Assembly (NCBI GenBank): GCA_029449245.1 | Contig: JANATF010000027.1 | Coordinates: 36,001 to 100,000, forward strand | Length of the DNA stretch: 64,000 nt | DNA from: Mortierella alpina | Lineage: Eukaryota > Mortierellomycota > Mortierellomycetes > Mortierellales > Mortierellaceae | Direction: 5' to 3' | In this document: piece by piece, positions 49,485 through 61,256 of the stretch | Layout of the letters: every line of letters starts with the position of its first letter | How positions within the stretch are numbered: the first letter of the stretch is position 1 | Notes under the pieces: model-generated | Databases searched by the model: none | Told to the model about the DNA's origin: nothing | What the model saw: the letters and a program-made list of their open reading frames with translations, nothing else | Translations under genes and position numbers: made by a program

Positions 49485-50097
49485 TTAACATGCTATCCGT
49501 AGCTTTTTTTCGAGTTCATTGTTGATGTCCTCAATAGAAAGACTTTGCTTGCCGTGGCAACGAGAGACACGGTGCGGGCATTCTCGCTGCCCACTAATGC
49601 AGCTAGGGGCTCTCATACCGTGCTCCCATTCGATGACTTCTTCAACTAAAATTTCAAGTTTAAAAGCTGACGAGTCGGGGGAGAAGAAAAATCGCGAACC
49701 AAGATTCACGAGATCTCGAAGTTCGTGACAACCGTCGTGGTTCAACCACGACTCCGTGTATGTGGTGCCATTTATCTTGAAAGCATGTTGGTCAGAGGTA
49801 GTCCATGCCATAGCAATTTCAATGATCTGCCGCAACTCAGAGAGCGTAGTCCTCGATAGGACATGAAGACGTCGCCACACGGTAGGTCCCACGTTATTCA
49901 AGCTTACCATAAGCAAGTAAATTTGTTTGCTACTAGCCCATGGTAGGTCGCTAGTCGGTCAAGCTCAGTTAGTTACCAATGTCGAATTTTACATTACAGA
50001 ACCATATCAAAGCACGTGAATCATACCTGCATAAACCGTGCTCCACATCTCGAAAATAGCTACAACGGGGACAATCAGCATGTATAAGAAGAGACAT
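49485..50097 (-). CDS. PRiA4b ORF-3-like protein
   Basis: Two exons, 50097-50027 and 49929-49485, give 171 aa. After an N-terminal Cys-rich start (HADCPRC) the protein follows the pattern of the plasmid pRiA4b ORF-3-like family: IYLLMVSLNNVGPTVWRRLH, TTLSELRQIIEIAMAW, HAFKINGTTY, and later APSCISGQRECPHR, matching the family's Cys/Gly/Pro motif. This family is common on bacterial mobile elements and occurs sporadically in fungi; its biochemical role is not known to me. The splice places the Trp-Arg-Arg block directly in frame. A decayed second copy lies at about 58520-58680. Confidence 0.65.
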
Positions 50098-50185
50098 GTT
50101 GCAACTTGACGATAAAAATTCGAATAAAAAAGGCGAAGCCGATACGACTTTTATGCTATGGCTCATAGCAAAAATGCTCAACATA

Positions 50186-50282
50186 GTGGGGCTGAGCCGA
50201 GAGAGGGGTTACAGTAGGTGTGGCTGAGGCCAAGTAAGAGCCTAAGAGTGGCGGAGGCTAAGTAAGGGGGCTTAGTATGGCG
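50186..50282 (+). promoter_or_regulatory. Cluster of four to five GRGGCTNAG motifs
   Basis: The plus strand reads GTGGGGCTGAGCC, GTGTGGCTGAGGC, GGAGGCTAAGTAAG and GGGGGCTTAGTATGG within 95 bp, between the PRiA4b-like gene and the 3' end of the Helitron gene. The TATA-like ATAAAAGTCG of the PRiA4b-like gene stands at about 50147-50156. Confidence 0.6.
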
Positions 50283-50494
50283 GCAGAGAGGCTCTGTATG
50301 GTGAAAATCATTTATTCGAACTGCTTGGTAAGACTGCCTTGCTTCTGAGAGTCCTTTGCTCGAGTGTCAACTTCTAGGATTTGTTTAGATCAGGGATGCG
50401 ACAGTCGGTACACTAATTTTGAATAAACTGATACTGCGATGTTTGTACCACTTATCATTATCTGCAAGTAAACATACAACCAAGACATTTGGTT

Positions 50495-53400
50495 TTATTC
50501 GCCTCTGCTGTCTTCTGTGCCCCACCTATCGGCGTCCTCGCGCCTCTTTTTGACACTACCAAGTGTTCGAATATCTTCACAAGCCTTTCTTTTCACTGCT
50601 GCCGTACTGGATGAACATCCCTCGTCGCTATTGTTGTCGTCATCAGAGGATCCATTTCGAACGCGCTTCTTTGCTCTAGAAGATATCAGGTTGTCATCGA
50701 CCGCTGGTTTCCTCTTGAAGGCGGGTTTTGCAATGATGACCTCCGACCTTGCTTCTACGGTGGATTTATCGCGCTCATCGCTATCAAGGGATGCATTTCG
50801 AACGCATTCCCACGCTCTCCAAGAAGTGGCATCGTTATTGTCATTGTCGGAACTAAGACTGTACGTTCTCTCCTTTGCGTGGAAAGTCTTACACCCTTTT
50901 TCATCTCGAGACTTGCTGTTGAGGCGCTCCTGTGATAACATCACGCCATCATCGCTCGTTTCATCATCCTGCGCTACCTTGTCTTTGATGTCGACATATA
51001 TATCATGTTCATCTTCATCGGATTCAAAAGACGAGCCTGATTCGGACCGTCGGAAGCAGCTTGACCTCACCTCAGGATCTGATTCGTAAGGGTGGCTCGA
51101 GTTAATCCAAGTGGGCGACCTTGAGTTGGGCCAGTTACCACCAAGGCCCCAATCAGTTGGTTCGTGCTCATCAATCCTAGACCGCGCCACTGACTTGCGG
51201 AAGTCCTCCCATCCTTCAACGTGGGTGTTGGCCGCGTAATTTCCAAGGCGTAGTCCAGAAAACTGATCCCATGCTGCGTCTGCACCTTGCTCCTCTCTTT
51301 CTTCTATTTTTTCATCAAGTCTGGTTCTGGCGTCCTCAGATTCCTTGGTTAATCGAGTTCGGATTGCGTGCTGAACATTTAGTAGACCACGGCTAGACCA
51401 ATCTTCAATGAAGATATCATATCTGGCGCGCACTCTGCTTAGAGCAACATAGGCTTGGCCTGATGTGAACACGTTACGCAGGTTGACCACAATCTTGTGT
51501 AAAGTTAGGGACTGAGACTTGTGGATAGTCATGGCCCACGCAAGAACCAGTGGAAACTGCCGTCTCTCTTGACCATTGGATCTTGTTTGGCGACATTCTG
51601 GCTGGATATTGAAAGTCTTCCCGGAATTGTCCGCCCGTATTTGCACAACATGCTTCAAGTAAATATTTGTAACCACCCCTGTCGTCCCGTTCACTAGACC
51701 GTGAGCGACGTCGACATTTGACGTGCACATGACTCTCGCTCCGATTTTTAGACGCAATAACGATAGTAGGCCAGTTTCCGCTTCGATTGTTTGACGTTTC
51801 GCCGCGTCTCTGGTAATCCCGGCATTGTCAGAAGCAACGTTATACCACTCCTCGCTGGGTAACGCCTGCAACTTTTCTCGATTGACCTTCTCGACGTCTT
51901 TCTTGTGCGGATACAGATGAACTGAATCGTGAGGAATCGATACAGATGCCTCGCAAATATCCATGAACACTTTGTGCATAGTTGGAGTAAGAGTACCCCT
52001 CCTGATATCGTCAAGCATTGTTTTGAATTCAAGATCCCCAGACTGCCGACACGCTTGTAGAAGATCCATGCGGTGAAAGCTCCCATACACCTCCGACTTC
52101 CACAACCAGTCTGTGGTATCAACAGCTTTGTTGATTGGTCCTAACTGCCCGAAGTCGCCAAACATAATTACAGGGAAACCACCAAAGACAGTGCCGCAAT
52201 CCGTTTTCGCCGCTTTCTGAAGCCCCTCGGAAATGGCCGTTAACATTGTTCCTGAGATCATCGAGACCTCATCAATTAGGAAAAATGGCTTGAAACCCTT
52301 CTCGTAAATGTCCATGAACTGCTCGCAAATCCCGTACGAGTTGGGGACCGGGAACCCCTGACAGCCACTCATCTTCGTTATCCGAAACCATCGGTGCAAA
52401 GTTTGGCCTTTGATATTAACAGCAGCAACGCCTGATGGAGCCAAACGAATCGGCTCAAAACCTTCGTTCTTGGCGATCCTAAACATCTCCCCGAGTACCG
52501 CCGACTTGCCGGTTCCAGCTGCTCCAGTCACTAACATGCGGCATCCTTGTAGGCTTGAGAGTCGACTCTTTGCTTCATCGATAACTCTTTGCTGATCTTC
52601 CGTCCACTGGATATCTGAAGACTCGCTACTGATGTCCTCATTCGCAAGGTTCTCATAGATATTGCCATGATCTAGAACAACCAGCAAGCCGTCAGCCAGC
52701 TCTCCTATTTTGTCCCTGCCAAGAAGTTCCTCAGCCAGCTCCTGATAGGTTTCGTATCCCGCATCAGGCCCAATCCAAGTGCCAACATCCTGCCTCCAGG
52801 GGTGGTACAGCATTAACAAGTGCATAAATGCGTCTTCGGGTTTGGTGACCTTGATGTCTCTCGTCCTTACAAGTGCCGCACTCCCAGAGGCCCTTTGGGT
52901 GACATAACGACCACTCTTGTCGATGTAAGATGGACTGTTCTTCGTTTTCCCATTCCGATACAACTCGAAGTACTTGATATAAGTCATATGTTCGAAATCT
53001 GGCCCTCCTAATCAAAGCGACAACCACATAATTAGTAACAAGTGCTAGAAGACAAGACAGGATATCATCAATTACATCTCAAATATCACATACCTTCCTT
53101 ATTAACTGGACGATTGAGATACTTAGTCCACTTGTCATCAAGGAAAATGTTGGTGCTCTCTGGGGATGTCTTGAGGTCGCTCGCACGCTTCAACAGTCGC
53201 TTGCGATTTTCTGGTAGATCCGTCGGTAGAAATACGTCAGCATGTGAACAGCCATGCATTTTCCACCCAAAGATATCCATTATGGCCTCCACTACACCGA
53301 CACTTCTGTAATGGAAATGTCGAACGTAGGCCTCCGATGGTCCGTCTTCCCTTGCTGTGGTACTCCGAGCATCAGATTCACCGACAACAGTAGCTTGTTT

Positions 53401-56079
53401 CGCGCCGGCTTGTTTCGTGACGTATTTGCACATGTAATTCTTTGCTTTGTCGCCTTGGTTATACTGCAGTTCCATGTTCACACGGCCGAATCGGAGAAGC
53501 TCCAAGTTATAGCCATTGATACGCCCGTCTTCTGGTTCTCGCTGCAGCACGTACCGACCCTCATCATCGAGATAAGTAGTAGAGCTGCGAGGCTTAGGGA
53601 AGCGGAAGCGGCATAGCCGACCCTCAGGCATGCAGTAGTCGGTACACCTGTGGACTTGGTGCTTGAGAACAAGTTCTCTATCCTCTGGAAAAGGCGGTTT
53701 ATCAACTTCTCTTCGCGGATTGCTTGCGCAAGTGATAATATCGTCCTCTATCATCTGCTCGATAGTGTTTCCAGTCCAAAGACAAAAGTGTGTATGTGGT
53801 GTTCCTCGATCCTGCAATTCAAACACCCAACACCACGCTCTAACTCCTCCAACTCTCCTCGGAGCCCATCCCTCATGGCCCTTTCTGTTTGTTACAAGCC
53901 AATTCCAGAATCTAAGCCACTGCCTCTTCCAGTGCATCGTAAAGAGAACAGGATCATCATGTGTTTTGGCTCCCGGGCCACCAAAATGCTCTGCAACAGC
54001 GACTTGACCCACACTTCGGTCGTCACAAGTGAAAGTTCCGAACAACTGAGGGGTATCATATTCGTCGAAGAGTGCTGAGAATTTTTGGTACAGCAAACTT
54101 TTGTACTTTACGCCAGTGCGAATACTTGGAGGAATGGCAATGGTGCGAGATTCCCGGTATTTTGTTCCTTGTTTTCAAAGTCATCGTAAAGTCAGCATTA
54201 ACGGAGGAACAACAGACTGCGCAACCATAAATTCTTAACAGCATTACATCTAATCGTACATACCATGGCCATTATTCGACCGTTCTAAGATGTCCTGAGC
54301 TCGAGTAGGTCTGCCTCCTGTCGTCCCTTGAGCGGTGCGTCTCTGATAGCCAAAAATCGCTTCTTTTTGAATCCAGTCGAACATCATAAGTATAAACTTG
54401 ATATTTCGCGCCCAGCGTCTATCCACACTGAGCAACCTGAACTTTGCATAGCTCTTGATAGTGTGCTTGGAATATGTGGATCCAGCGCTACCTTCAGTTT
54501 CAATGACCTCCTCTAATAAATAGCAACCTTCGTTAGTCAACAATAACCTATTCATCTTAAGCTCACTCAGATTGAAAACCTACCATCACTTTCAGTATCT
54601 TCGCTACTTCCTTCACCTTCAGATTCCGACCATCCTTCTTCATCGATTCGAGCCTCATCCCCTTCATTCACTATATGTCTATTAACGTCATCTAGAAATT
54701 TCGACACGTAGTTCTGTAGAGTTAATTGCTGTGTCAGATCTCCGTCCATGTCTCTCATTCTTATTGAACTTACCGTCATGATATTGTATTTGACGACGTC
54801 CAGCTTTGATACCACTGTAATCCCTGGAGTAGAAACCTTGACCTTCCGGATAGAGCGTTGGGAAGAGATATCCAAGGAGGCACGGGTTGGAATACTTGAC
54901 AAGATGCTGGTCACGCCCCATAACGCCAATAGTCAAGTCTTCGACATTGCTCGATTCGTCGGCTGTTCTTGGACCGCCGGTGTCAATAGGTCCCATATGA
55001 TACGCTCGAAGATTTGACTCGTTGATGTTTCTTTGTGCCCCAATTTCAAACCCACTTTCAATTATACTCTCAGTAGCGTTCAACAGGTCGCTGGGCTCTT
55101 CGATGTTCGCTTCTTTTATCAGTGGATGGTTCTGCTTCATCCAGTCCCAGGCATCACATATCCTTTTCTTGTCCTGGTCTGATAGTTGAGTTTCCTTGTC
55201 CGAGAGCCGGATAAGACCGCGAGTTCCGGCATGGGCTCCTAAGTATTCCTTATTCTTGTAAAGCCCAATTCTACCAGACACAAAGTGATGTCCTGCTCGG
55301 CTGGTTTGGGTCAGTTTGCTACGAGAGTTTGTCAGCTCACAGAAGACCAAAATAGGAGAGAGGAAACACTCAGCGCTCATGTGCAGGTTCCGGAGCTCAT
55401 CTGGCTGATCCCCAGGATAGTCCCAGAAGTCATTAACAAAACAGATCTACGTTTTTCATTGATAAAAACATGATTTGCGTCCCAACCTTAACATGGAGAT
55501 CTTTACGTAGTCAATGATATTTTAAAAGGACAAAATGTACAACCATCTTACATAGTCAACGATAGTCTTGACGTCTTGAGTTCCACTAGATTTGTGTCTA
55601 GCACAAACAATAACATATTCCCCACCCTTGCCCTTAGGGTAATGGACATCGAGTTGTTCTATCGGTCTTCCATTGAGTTCGCGGTAATTTAGCAAGGGCC
55701 ACCTTATTCTCTCCATTTCAGGGATAGTTGTTGCATTATTTGAAAGAGCACGTCGTCTGTAATGAGTGAATAGTTTCTCGATTTTGTCCTTGTTAGTCGA
55801 CGACAGCCGACAGTACTCCTCAGGATATAAGAGTCTGCAACAAACAGCACATCGTTTCTTCGGAATCTCGCTGTCTTTAAGGATTTCATTGGTGAATGTC
55901 GTAGCGTTGAAACTTTTGGGTATTTGTCGTATACGTTTTGGTACTTGCTGAAGATGCACAGGTGGACCTTCCGCATCACCGTTGATATCAGACTGACTTC
56001 GAGTTGCTGAAAACTCATCAGTAGGCGAACTTGGGGTTGCTGAGACCGCATGAATGGGAGGATCAATGTCAATGGGCAT
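50495..56079 (-). CDS. Helitron Rep/helicase (rolling-circle transposase)
   Basis: Six exons: 56079-55552, 55446-54774, 54691-54584, 54512-54264, 54167-53094 and 53007-50495, together 1714 aa with no disabling change seen. The exon 2-3 junction is the least certain. Order of parts: an N-terminal Cys segment (CAVCCRLLYPEEYC); the Helitron_like_N region (LGYLFPTLYPEGQGFY); Rep with the HUH-type motif PHTHFCLW (about 643-650) and the twin-tyrosine motif YMCKYVTK (Tyr about 764 and 768); and a PIF1-type helicase with Walker A GAAGTGKS (about 1039-1046), Walker B FFLIDEVS, VIMFGDFGQLGPI, TIHKSQSLT and YVALSRV. A long acidic, Ser-rich tail with basic patches follows. It nicks and unwinds DNA for rolling-circle transposition. 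The start at 56079 follows from the TATAAATAGC box near 56126. Confidence 0.85.
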
Positions 56080-56120
56080 TCTGTTGAACAAAAAAGGTGC
56101 AGACACGGGTAAGAAAAGCG

Positions 56121-56220
56121 CGGCTATTTATACGAATAATTTTCCTCGTCCACACCTTGAACGAGAATAAATACGTCATTGCTGGTGTCGTAATGAGGGA
56201 AGTTTCGTGTGGCTCAGTTT
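56121..56220. promoter_or_regulatory. Promoter of the Helitron gene
   Basis: GTATAAATAGCC on the minus strand (about 56120-56131) lies 45 bp upstream of the chosen ATG. TGTGGCTCAGTTTAC at 56209-56223 on the plus strand is a relative of the shared motif. Confidence 0.45.
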
Positions 56221-56539
56221 ACTGAAAATCTATTCATGACTGTTGTTCAGTCTGTTCATGGTGCAGTCTATACCGAACTTATTGAGTCTCGTCGCCAAAG
56301 CTTCTTTTTGCATATACTGTGCGAACTTTATTCAGAAACAGGTAAGTACGCTCATGGTGATAAAATCCAAACGGTGCTAAGTAATCACACTTTGTCCCTT
56401 CGACCGCTTGTTGTAACTGCTATGTAAACTACTCGTGAATGATTGCGCAACACCCGTTCTCTGACTGGAGCTGCTGAATGCATAATTGTGTAGTTGCACT
56501 TATAAAGCCTCCGACACGCCAAGATCCAGCCTTCAGTGC
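56221..56539. other. Intergenic, nothing recognised
   Basis: A + strand open frame of 72 codons (56209-56427) has no supporting feature. CTCAGCCTGC at about 56537 lies at the 3' end of the next gene. Confidence 0.35.
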
Positions 56540-58183
56540 TCAGCCTGCAGCAATCTCTACTAATGCTGGCCTCATGTGCTGCACTGGCTCGTCGTCAATA
56601 ATGAACTTATCCTGGGTGATCTTGTGAAGCCTGTGGACTTTTAGACCATCCTCTGACATCCCATATGGGTCCAATATGTAGTTGTTACAGCTATCGCTGT
56701 AGATTATCATCCCTGCAGCGCGCAAGTCTTTCAAGCTGAAACCGATATCAAAGTCGAAATCACCAAAACTACCGCCCAAAAGGACGTTGTTAGATGTTCT
56801 GAGTGCCAGGAACTTGAAGTGTGTCCTGTAATCATTCAGAACACGGATTACTGTAGCAGGATCAAGCGGAAAAGGGCAATTCTTGATCGTTTTCACATAG
56901 CGACTTCCTCGAATAATGTCCACCCATGTCCATGGTTCCTTCCTTAGCATCTTGGAGGCGAAAACAAATGCGGTCATGAGAAGTACACCTGCTGGAGACA
57001 TCCCAAGGACACAATGCTGCTTGACTGTATGATATTCCTTTGAGAAGACGTAGAAAATAAGCAGCACGCATGCGAGAGATATCTTGAATTCTTCAATCGA
57101 CTCGGAACATCTTGGATATAACAAGCCAGCAGACGTGACAGAGAGGCACGTGAGGCGAGTTGCAGGATCGATCTCGGGAGGATAGCAAATTACGGTCTCG
57201 CAGGAACACACAACCGTACCACCATTGACCTGACTAATGCTTGCGGCGCTTTCTCTCACAAAGCGAGCGAGACGTCGACTTGATTCGATGGTAAGGGCTG
57301 AGTTGAGTAAAGTGATGGTGCATGGTTCGTCACAGTCAAGGAAAAGTTTACGAAAAAGTCCCATGGATGCGTTCTGCTCGGTTCCTGCAATATAGTTGCT
57401 GCGGTGTTCCAGATCGCTGTCATGGTTCCAAAATCCGGGCTTTACGACACTAGGAAGTCCTTGGAGCTCTGTAAGTGAAAAGCTGGTCACTGTCTTGAAG
57501 ACATCGTTTTGGCCTTTCAAGCGATTCAACGCATCAGCCAACAACGCCTGTGCAATCACTCCATAAGGTGTGGAACCAACTTGACCGTTGTACTCTGTAA
57601 TTGCATCGGTGATCAACACTAACGTTGCAATTTGGTTGGCAAACCACCAGAAAGGCGATTCTAAAGCAACATCGGCAAGAGCATGTGCGGCCGCGACAAC
57701 AGGTAGATACGAGAAATATTCCACTACGTGGGTAGCCTTGTTGCTAGCAGATTTCGTACCACGGGCTTTGCCTGTGAGACCAAAAACCCGCTCAAACACG
57801 CTTCTTGTACTGTTGTATATCAAGCGACATATTCCCTCAGCTTCAGCATTGGAACGAGATCTTTGATTTGTGTATCTTGTTTGTCCTTGCAGGAAAATCA
57901 TCACAGCATTCGTAATCTCTTCATGATAGTCCATAGGTGTGTTAAATGCTGAACTGAGCGGTGCTACTCCCGAACCGTCCGTTTTCCACAACCAATTGAT
58001 ACGTATCGGGCTGTACGCTGCTAGAGCTACTATTTGCTCTGTTCGATAGTGGTTCTTGTAATTAAGCCAAAGACACTTAATCGAATCACTGGGTAGAAAC
58101 TCCGAAGGGGCGCGGTCTTTGTAAGACTCATAGATGGAAGGTATGATTGCATTGGTGACTTGCGACCTAAACATGGGAGTCAT
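56540..58183 (-). CDS. Large protein of unknown function, 547 aa
   Basis: Single exon. Several hydrophobic stretches (about 160-200, VVEYFSYLPVVAAAHALADVAL and the ATLVLITDAI segment; about 380-425, ISLACVLLIFYVFS and VLLMTAFVFASKML) suggest a membrane-associated or tightly packed helical protein. Cys pairs (VVCSCETVICYP, DCDEPC) lie in the middle. The C terminus is Asp/Tyr-rich. It resembles no transporter family I can name; similarly built orphan membrane proteins are frequent in fungi. The motif cluster at 58410-58515 and a TATA-like ACATAAATACC near 58367 are upstream. An upstream 5' exon is possible. Confidence 0.55.
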   Translation of the reverse strand: MTPMFRSQVTNAIIPSIYESYKDRAPSEFLPSDSIKCLWLNYKNHYRTEQIVALAAYSPIRINWLWKTDGSGVAPLSSAFNTPMDYHEEITNAVMIFLQGQTRYTNQRSRSNAEAEGICRLIYNSTRSVFERVFGLTGKARGTKSASNKATHVVEYFSYLPVVAAAHALADVALESPFWWFANQIATLVLITDAITEYNGQVGSTPYGVIAQALLADALNRLKGQNDVFKTVTSFSLTELQGLPSVVKPGFWNHDSDLEHRSNYIAGTEQNASMGLFRKLFLDCDEPCTITLLNSALTIESSRRLARFVRESAASISQVNGGTVVCSCETVICYPPEIDPATRLTCLSVTSAGLLYPRCSESIEEFKISLACVLLIFYVFSKEYHTVKQHCVLGMSPAGVLLMTAFVFASKMLRKEPWTWVDIIRGSRYVKTIKNCPFPLDPATVIRVLNDYRTHFKFLALRTSNNVLLGGSFGDFDFDIGFSLKDLRAAGMIIYSDSCNNYILDPYGMSEDGLKVHRLHKITQDKFIIDDEPVQHMRPALVEIAAG

Positions 58184-58409
58184 GTTACACTTGCGAGAAG
58201 GATGTACAACAAAGGAGAGGTTAACAACAGCACACAGCGGGAATTACGTTGCGAAGCCAACCCACGTCTCTTCTGGGGGTTTTCCATACGTATGTAAACA
58301 GTGAGTGGTTTTCAAGTACTTGTGGACTTTGTTGGTTGCTTCATCAAAAACGAAGTTGAGCGTACGGTATTTATGTAAATGAAAAGTCCATACCATTGTA
58401 CTACAAATT

Positions 58410-58520
58410 ACCCAGCCCCGGGTTTAGAGCCGCTAATTTTGAGCCTCTTAACAATCGTCAACCCCAGACTACATGTAGTAGGGCTGATTATGAGTACAGT
58501 AGGGGCTGAGCACGTTGTTA
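58410..58520. promoter_or_regulatory. Motif cluster upstream of the 547-aa gene
   Basis: Copies on both strands: GGGGCTGGGTAAT (minus, 58409-58421), AGAGGCTCAAAAT (minus, 58436-58448), AGGGCTGATTATG (plus, 58479-58491) and AGGGGCTGAGCACG (plus, 58501-58514). Confidence 0.5.
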
Positions 58521-58685
58521 ACATGTGATTCGTAGATCCTCTTGTTGACGTCCTCAAGTACTAAGCTTGTCCTCGGTTAGAGGAAATACGGTGCGGCATT
58601 CTCGCTGACCTGAAGTGCAGCTGGTGTTTCTCATACAGTACTCCCATGCTTGGAGTTCCTCGATCATTGGTGGTACATATACAGT
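58520..58685 (-). pseudogene. Decayed copy of the PRiA4b-like gene end
   Basis: Words from 49495-49640 recur here in order with substitutions and small gaps (GTTGACGTCCTCAA, CGGTGCGGCATTCTCGCTG, TGCAGCTGGTGTTTCTCATA, CTCCCATGCTTGGAG). These are the C-terminal coding parts of the PRiA4b-like gene. Frame is lost. The upstream GGGGCTGAG-CACGTTGTTAACATG word was copied with it. Confidence 0.7.
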
Positions 58686-58740
58686 GTCTAATCGTGGTTG
58701 AGTCACAAAGCTTATTACGAACTTGGAGAAGCTAATTATA

Positions 58741-58803
58741 AGTGGGGCTGAGTATATGTAAGTGGGGCTGAGTATAAGTGGGGCTGAGCAATGAAGGGGC
58801 TAG
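58741..58803 (+). promoter_or_regulatory. Three tandem AGTGGGGCTGAGTATA motifs
   Basis: AGTGGGGCTGAGTATATGTA, AGTGGGGCTGAGTATA and AGTGGGGCTGAGCAATGA follow head to tail, with GAAGGGGCTAGATACG after. No gene starts within 300 bp in an obvious way, so this is a free-standing motif array. Confidence 0.6.
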
Positions 58804-59034
58804 ATACGGCGGGTGTCTACAATGACAACCGCAGAATCTAAGTAGTATGTAAAACAGTCCTGAAATACTCCTCCAGTAGATCGAAGGTCCGGAACTTTAC
58901 AAAATCCTGATTCGGTGAGCCCATGCTCCAGATGGCAGCGGCAGACATTTTTCGGGATTGCAACCATAACAAAGTTGACAGTGCCTGAACCTGCTGACAG
59001 TCACACCCCGCAACAGCTGAGATGACAAGTTCCT

Positions 59035-59375
59035 TGAGAGCCCACAACACCACAATCAGAGAGGGCGACAGGTAGCTTGAAGAGCCTTTCAGAAGTGGGC
59101 TGAAATTATTTTATAGTTTTGCAAAGGACTCTGCTTGGCTCATTGAAGATTGTCGTGGCAATTACAAGTTCTGTGGGCTTTTTGTGGCGTTTTTTGAAAA
59201 TGTGCCAATGAATTTCTATAACCATAGGTATCCCATATTCCGCAGCTCCTTCATATTGTCAGGGATCATGAACTACAACCACCTTCCAGACTTCATTGTC
59301 GAAGACGTAAAGTCAGCCATGAAAGACGACGAGCAGCGAAGTGAACACTATAGCACGAGAAAGTCTGTTGTATAA
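59035..59375 (+). pseudogene. Upstream region and C-terminal remnant of a BTB-type gene
   Basis: Bases 59040-59225 resemble 61780-61995 (shared words GAGAGCCCA, GAAAATGTGCCAATGAATTT and TGTGGCGTTTTT). Directly after them an open stretch encodes a segment (YNHLPDFIVEDVKSAMKDD) matching the C terminus of the BTB protein at 17007 (LPDFIVDDLNSAEMKE). The BTB fold itself is missing, so this is a remnant. Confidence 0.5.
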
Positions 59376-59449
59376 TAGAAGATACAGACAAGTATGCGAG
59401 TGCATTATGGTCAGTTTCCCTATCCTGCTCTGGTATCTATTAATATATG

Positions 59450-61027
59450 TTATTTATTTTCAAAGATTATTCTCTCGTTCTCTCTTGCATACGCAAGGTA
59501 GCCCATAGCCTCTTGTTGGGGCCAATATACATGAACCCCTTTTTCGCGCAACATTCGGACATACTTTGCCGTTTGAGTGCTAGGCGTCGACCAAATTCCC
59601 TCCAACGACTGAAGCGCCTTGAAATTCCGAATGCAAGTATATGTACTTGAGCCAAGATATGGAGATATTTGTGCTCCAAGACGCAACTCTCTCAGAAGCG
59701 GCAAATGGGACAGGGCCTCTAAACCCTTTACGTTGGATACTTTAGAACTTTGATCGTATAGAGCTAGAATGGCGGGAACGTCAGTCACGTTAATCGGGAG
59801 ACGTGCTGAGGTTGGTAAATTTTCCTCAATGAGAAGAGTTTCAAGGCTTGCAAGACTGGCAATTCTTTTGAAAATTGCGAGCTCTATATCCCAGATATCC
59901 GAAACACTGTGCAATTTGATATCCTTGATCTTAGCGAACAGTGGGCCCCCAAAGGTCAGTTCAAAATTCTTCAGAGATCTGCAAACCCAGGTTTCGCCCT
60001 TGCGAACATCGGTAGGAGAGAGAAAACAGCCTCGGGCGCGTGTCAATAGTGGACATTTTGACAGGACTTCCTGGCAGAAGAATGAGTCCACTCCATACAG
60101 TTCGACATCTGTGATCGTGTGAAAGTGAGGCCGGAAGGCAGGAAGGGTCAACAATCCTAGTTGATTGCTATAGCGACATGAAAACTTGCGTAGACAGCGC
60201 ATGCTCATTAGGAAGGATGCCGTCTCGGCATCTGTACAAGATCGCAAATCGATGTCCAGATGCTTGAATTTAGGCAACGCTGCGGAACTGATATGCTGCG
60301 CTATATCACGGAATGCCTTGAGCTCAGTGCTGTTTTTACAACATCCTCCAAGACTGAGCGTGTTAAGTGAGGGGCATCGAGAAGTCAATGCAACCACATC
60401 AATGGTACAAACGTCTTTCACTGAGATCTCTTGAATTGTCCACGGTGCACTTGTATGAGCGGCTTTTGGTATGTATAACATACGTTCATGTTCCTGGTAC
60501 CGTTTAGAAATGCGCAGGCTCCTGATGCGAGTAAAGATTTTGTCAAGGACAGGTTCGTCTACCCGTAGTATCTGATCCTTCAGAGTAAGACTTGTAATAT
60601 TAGGTAGATCTCCAATAATCCGCCAGGCATCACGTTCACACAATCCTGGATTGAATCTGCATCGAACGTATTGAATTACATAACCTTAGTTTTGATCCTT
60701 CCTTGGAAACTAATGACTACATAATCAATCACTGCTGTCTTACCGATCTTTGCATGTACATGTATGAGCTGCTGTTCCAAGCTCCGCGTTGCGCACATTA
60801 AATCCATAGCTTCGGAGGGCTTCCCACCGTAAACGCCTGCCATCTGCACCATGAAGGGTCCAACATGTACTGTCAATCTTGATGCTTTTCCACACCAAAG
60901 GCGCCGCATTAGCGTGCCAGGCTTTTGATACGCGCATAATCTTGCGCTGGTCACAGTACTGCAAACACTCTGCAATCATCCGGATAATCTCTGCCGGTAA
61001 TTCCAGGCACTGTGTCGCCCTGATCAT
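59450..61027 (-). CDS. F-box/leucine-rich-repeat-type protein 3
   Basis: Two exons, 61027-60744 and 60656-59450, give 496 aa. The F-box is at residues 8-50 (LELPAEIIRMIAECLQYC, RKIMRVSKAWHANAAPLVW). Leu-rich repeats follow (ITSLTLKDQIL, LNTLSLGGCC, KFKHLDIDLRSC, LETLLIEENLP, LRELRLGAQI). It probably recruits substrates to an SCF ligase. The promoter has CGTATAAATTTC near 61222 and, above it, a 13-bp tandem array made of the block's shared motif (61257-61430). The last gene of the block before the rDNA. Confidence 0.7.
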
Positions 61028-61256
61028 CCCCTGGTTTGCTACTTGTGCAAGATCAAAAATTCAAATTAGAAAAATAGTCAATGACCCAGGAGCATGGCAC
61101 ACATAGAATGATTTCGATTACCCGGCGGCCACATTTCAAAGCAACTTTCAGGACGGTAGATATTTTTTCTTCGAATGAAGCGTCCATTCAAATATATATG
61201 ATTTACAAGTATGAAATTTATACGACGCTCGTCCCTTGTAATTTTAACCTCCTCCC

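Noticed and set aside
56209-56427. 72-codon plus-strand frame
   Set aside because: No coding signature beyond openness; lies in the promoter gap of the Helitron gene.
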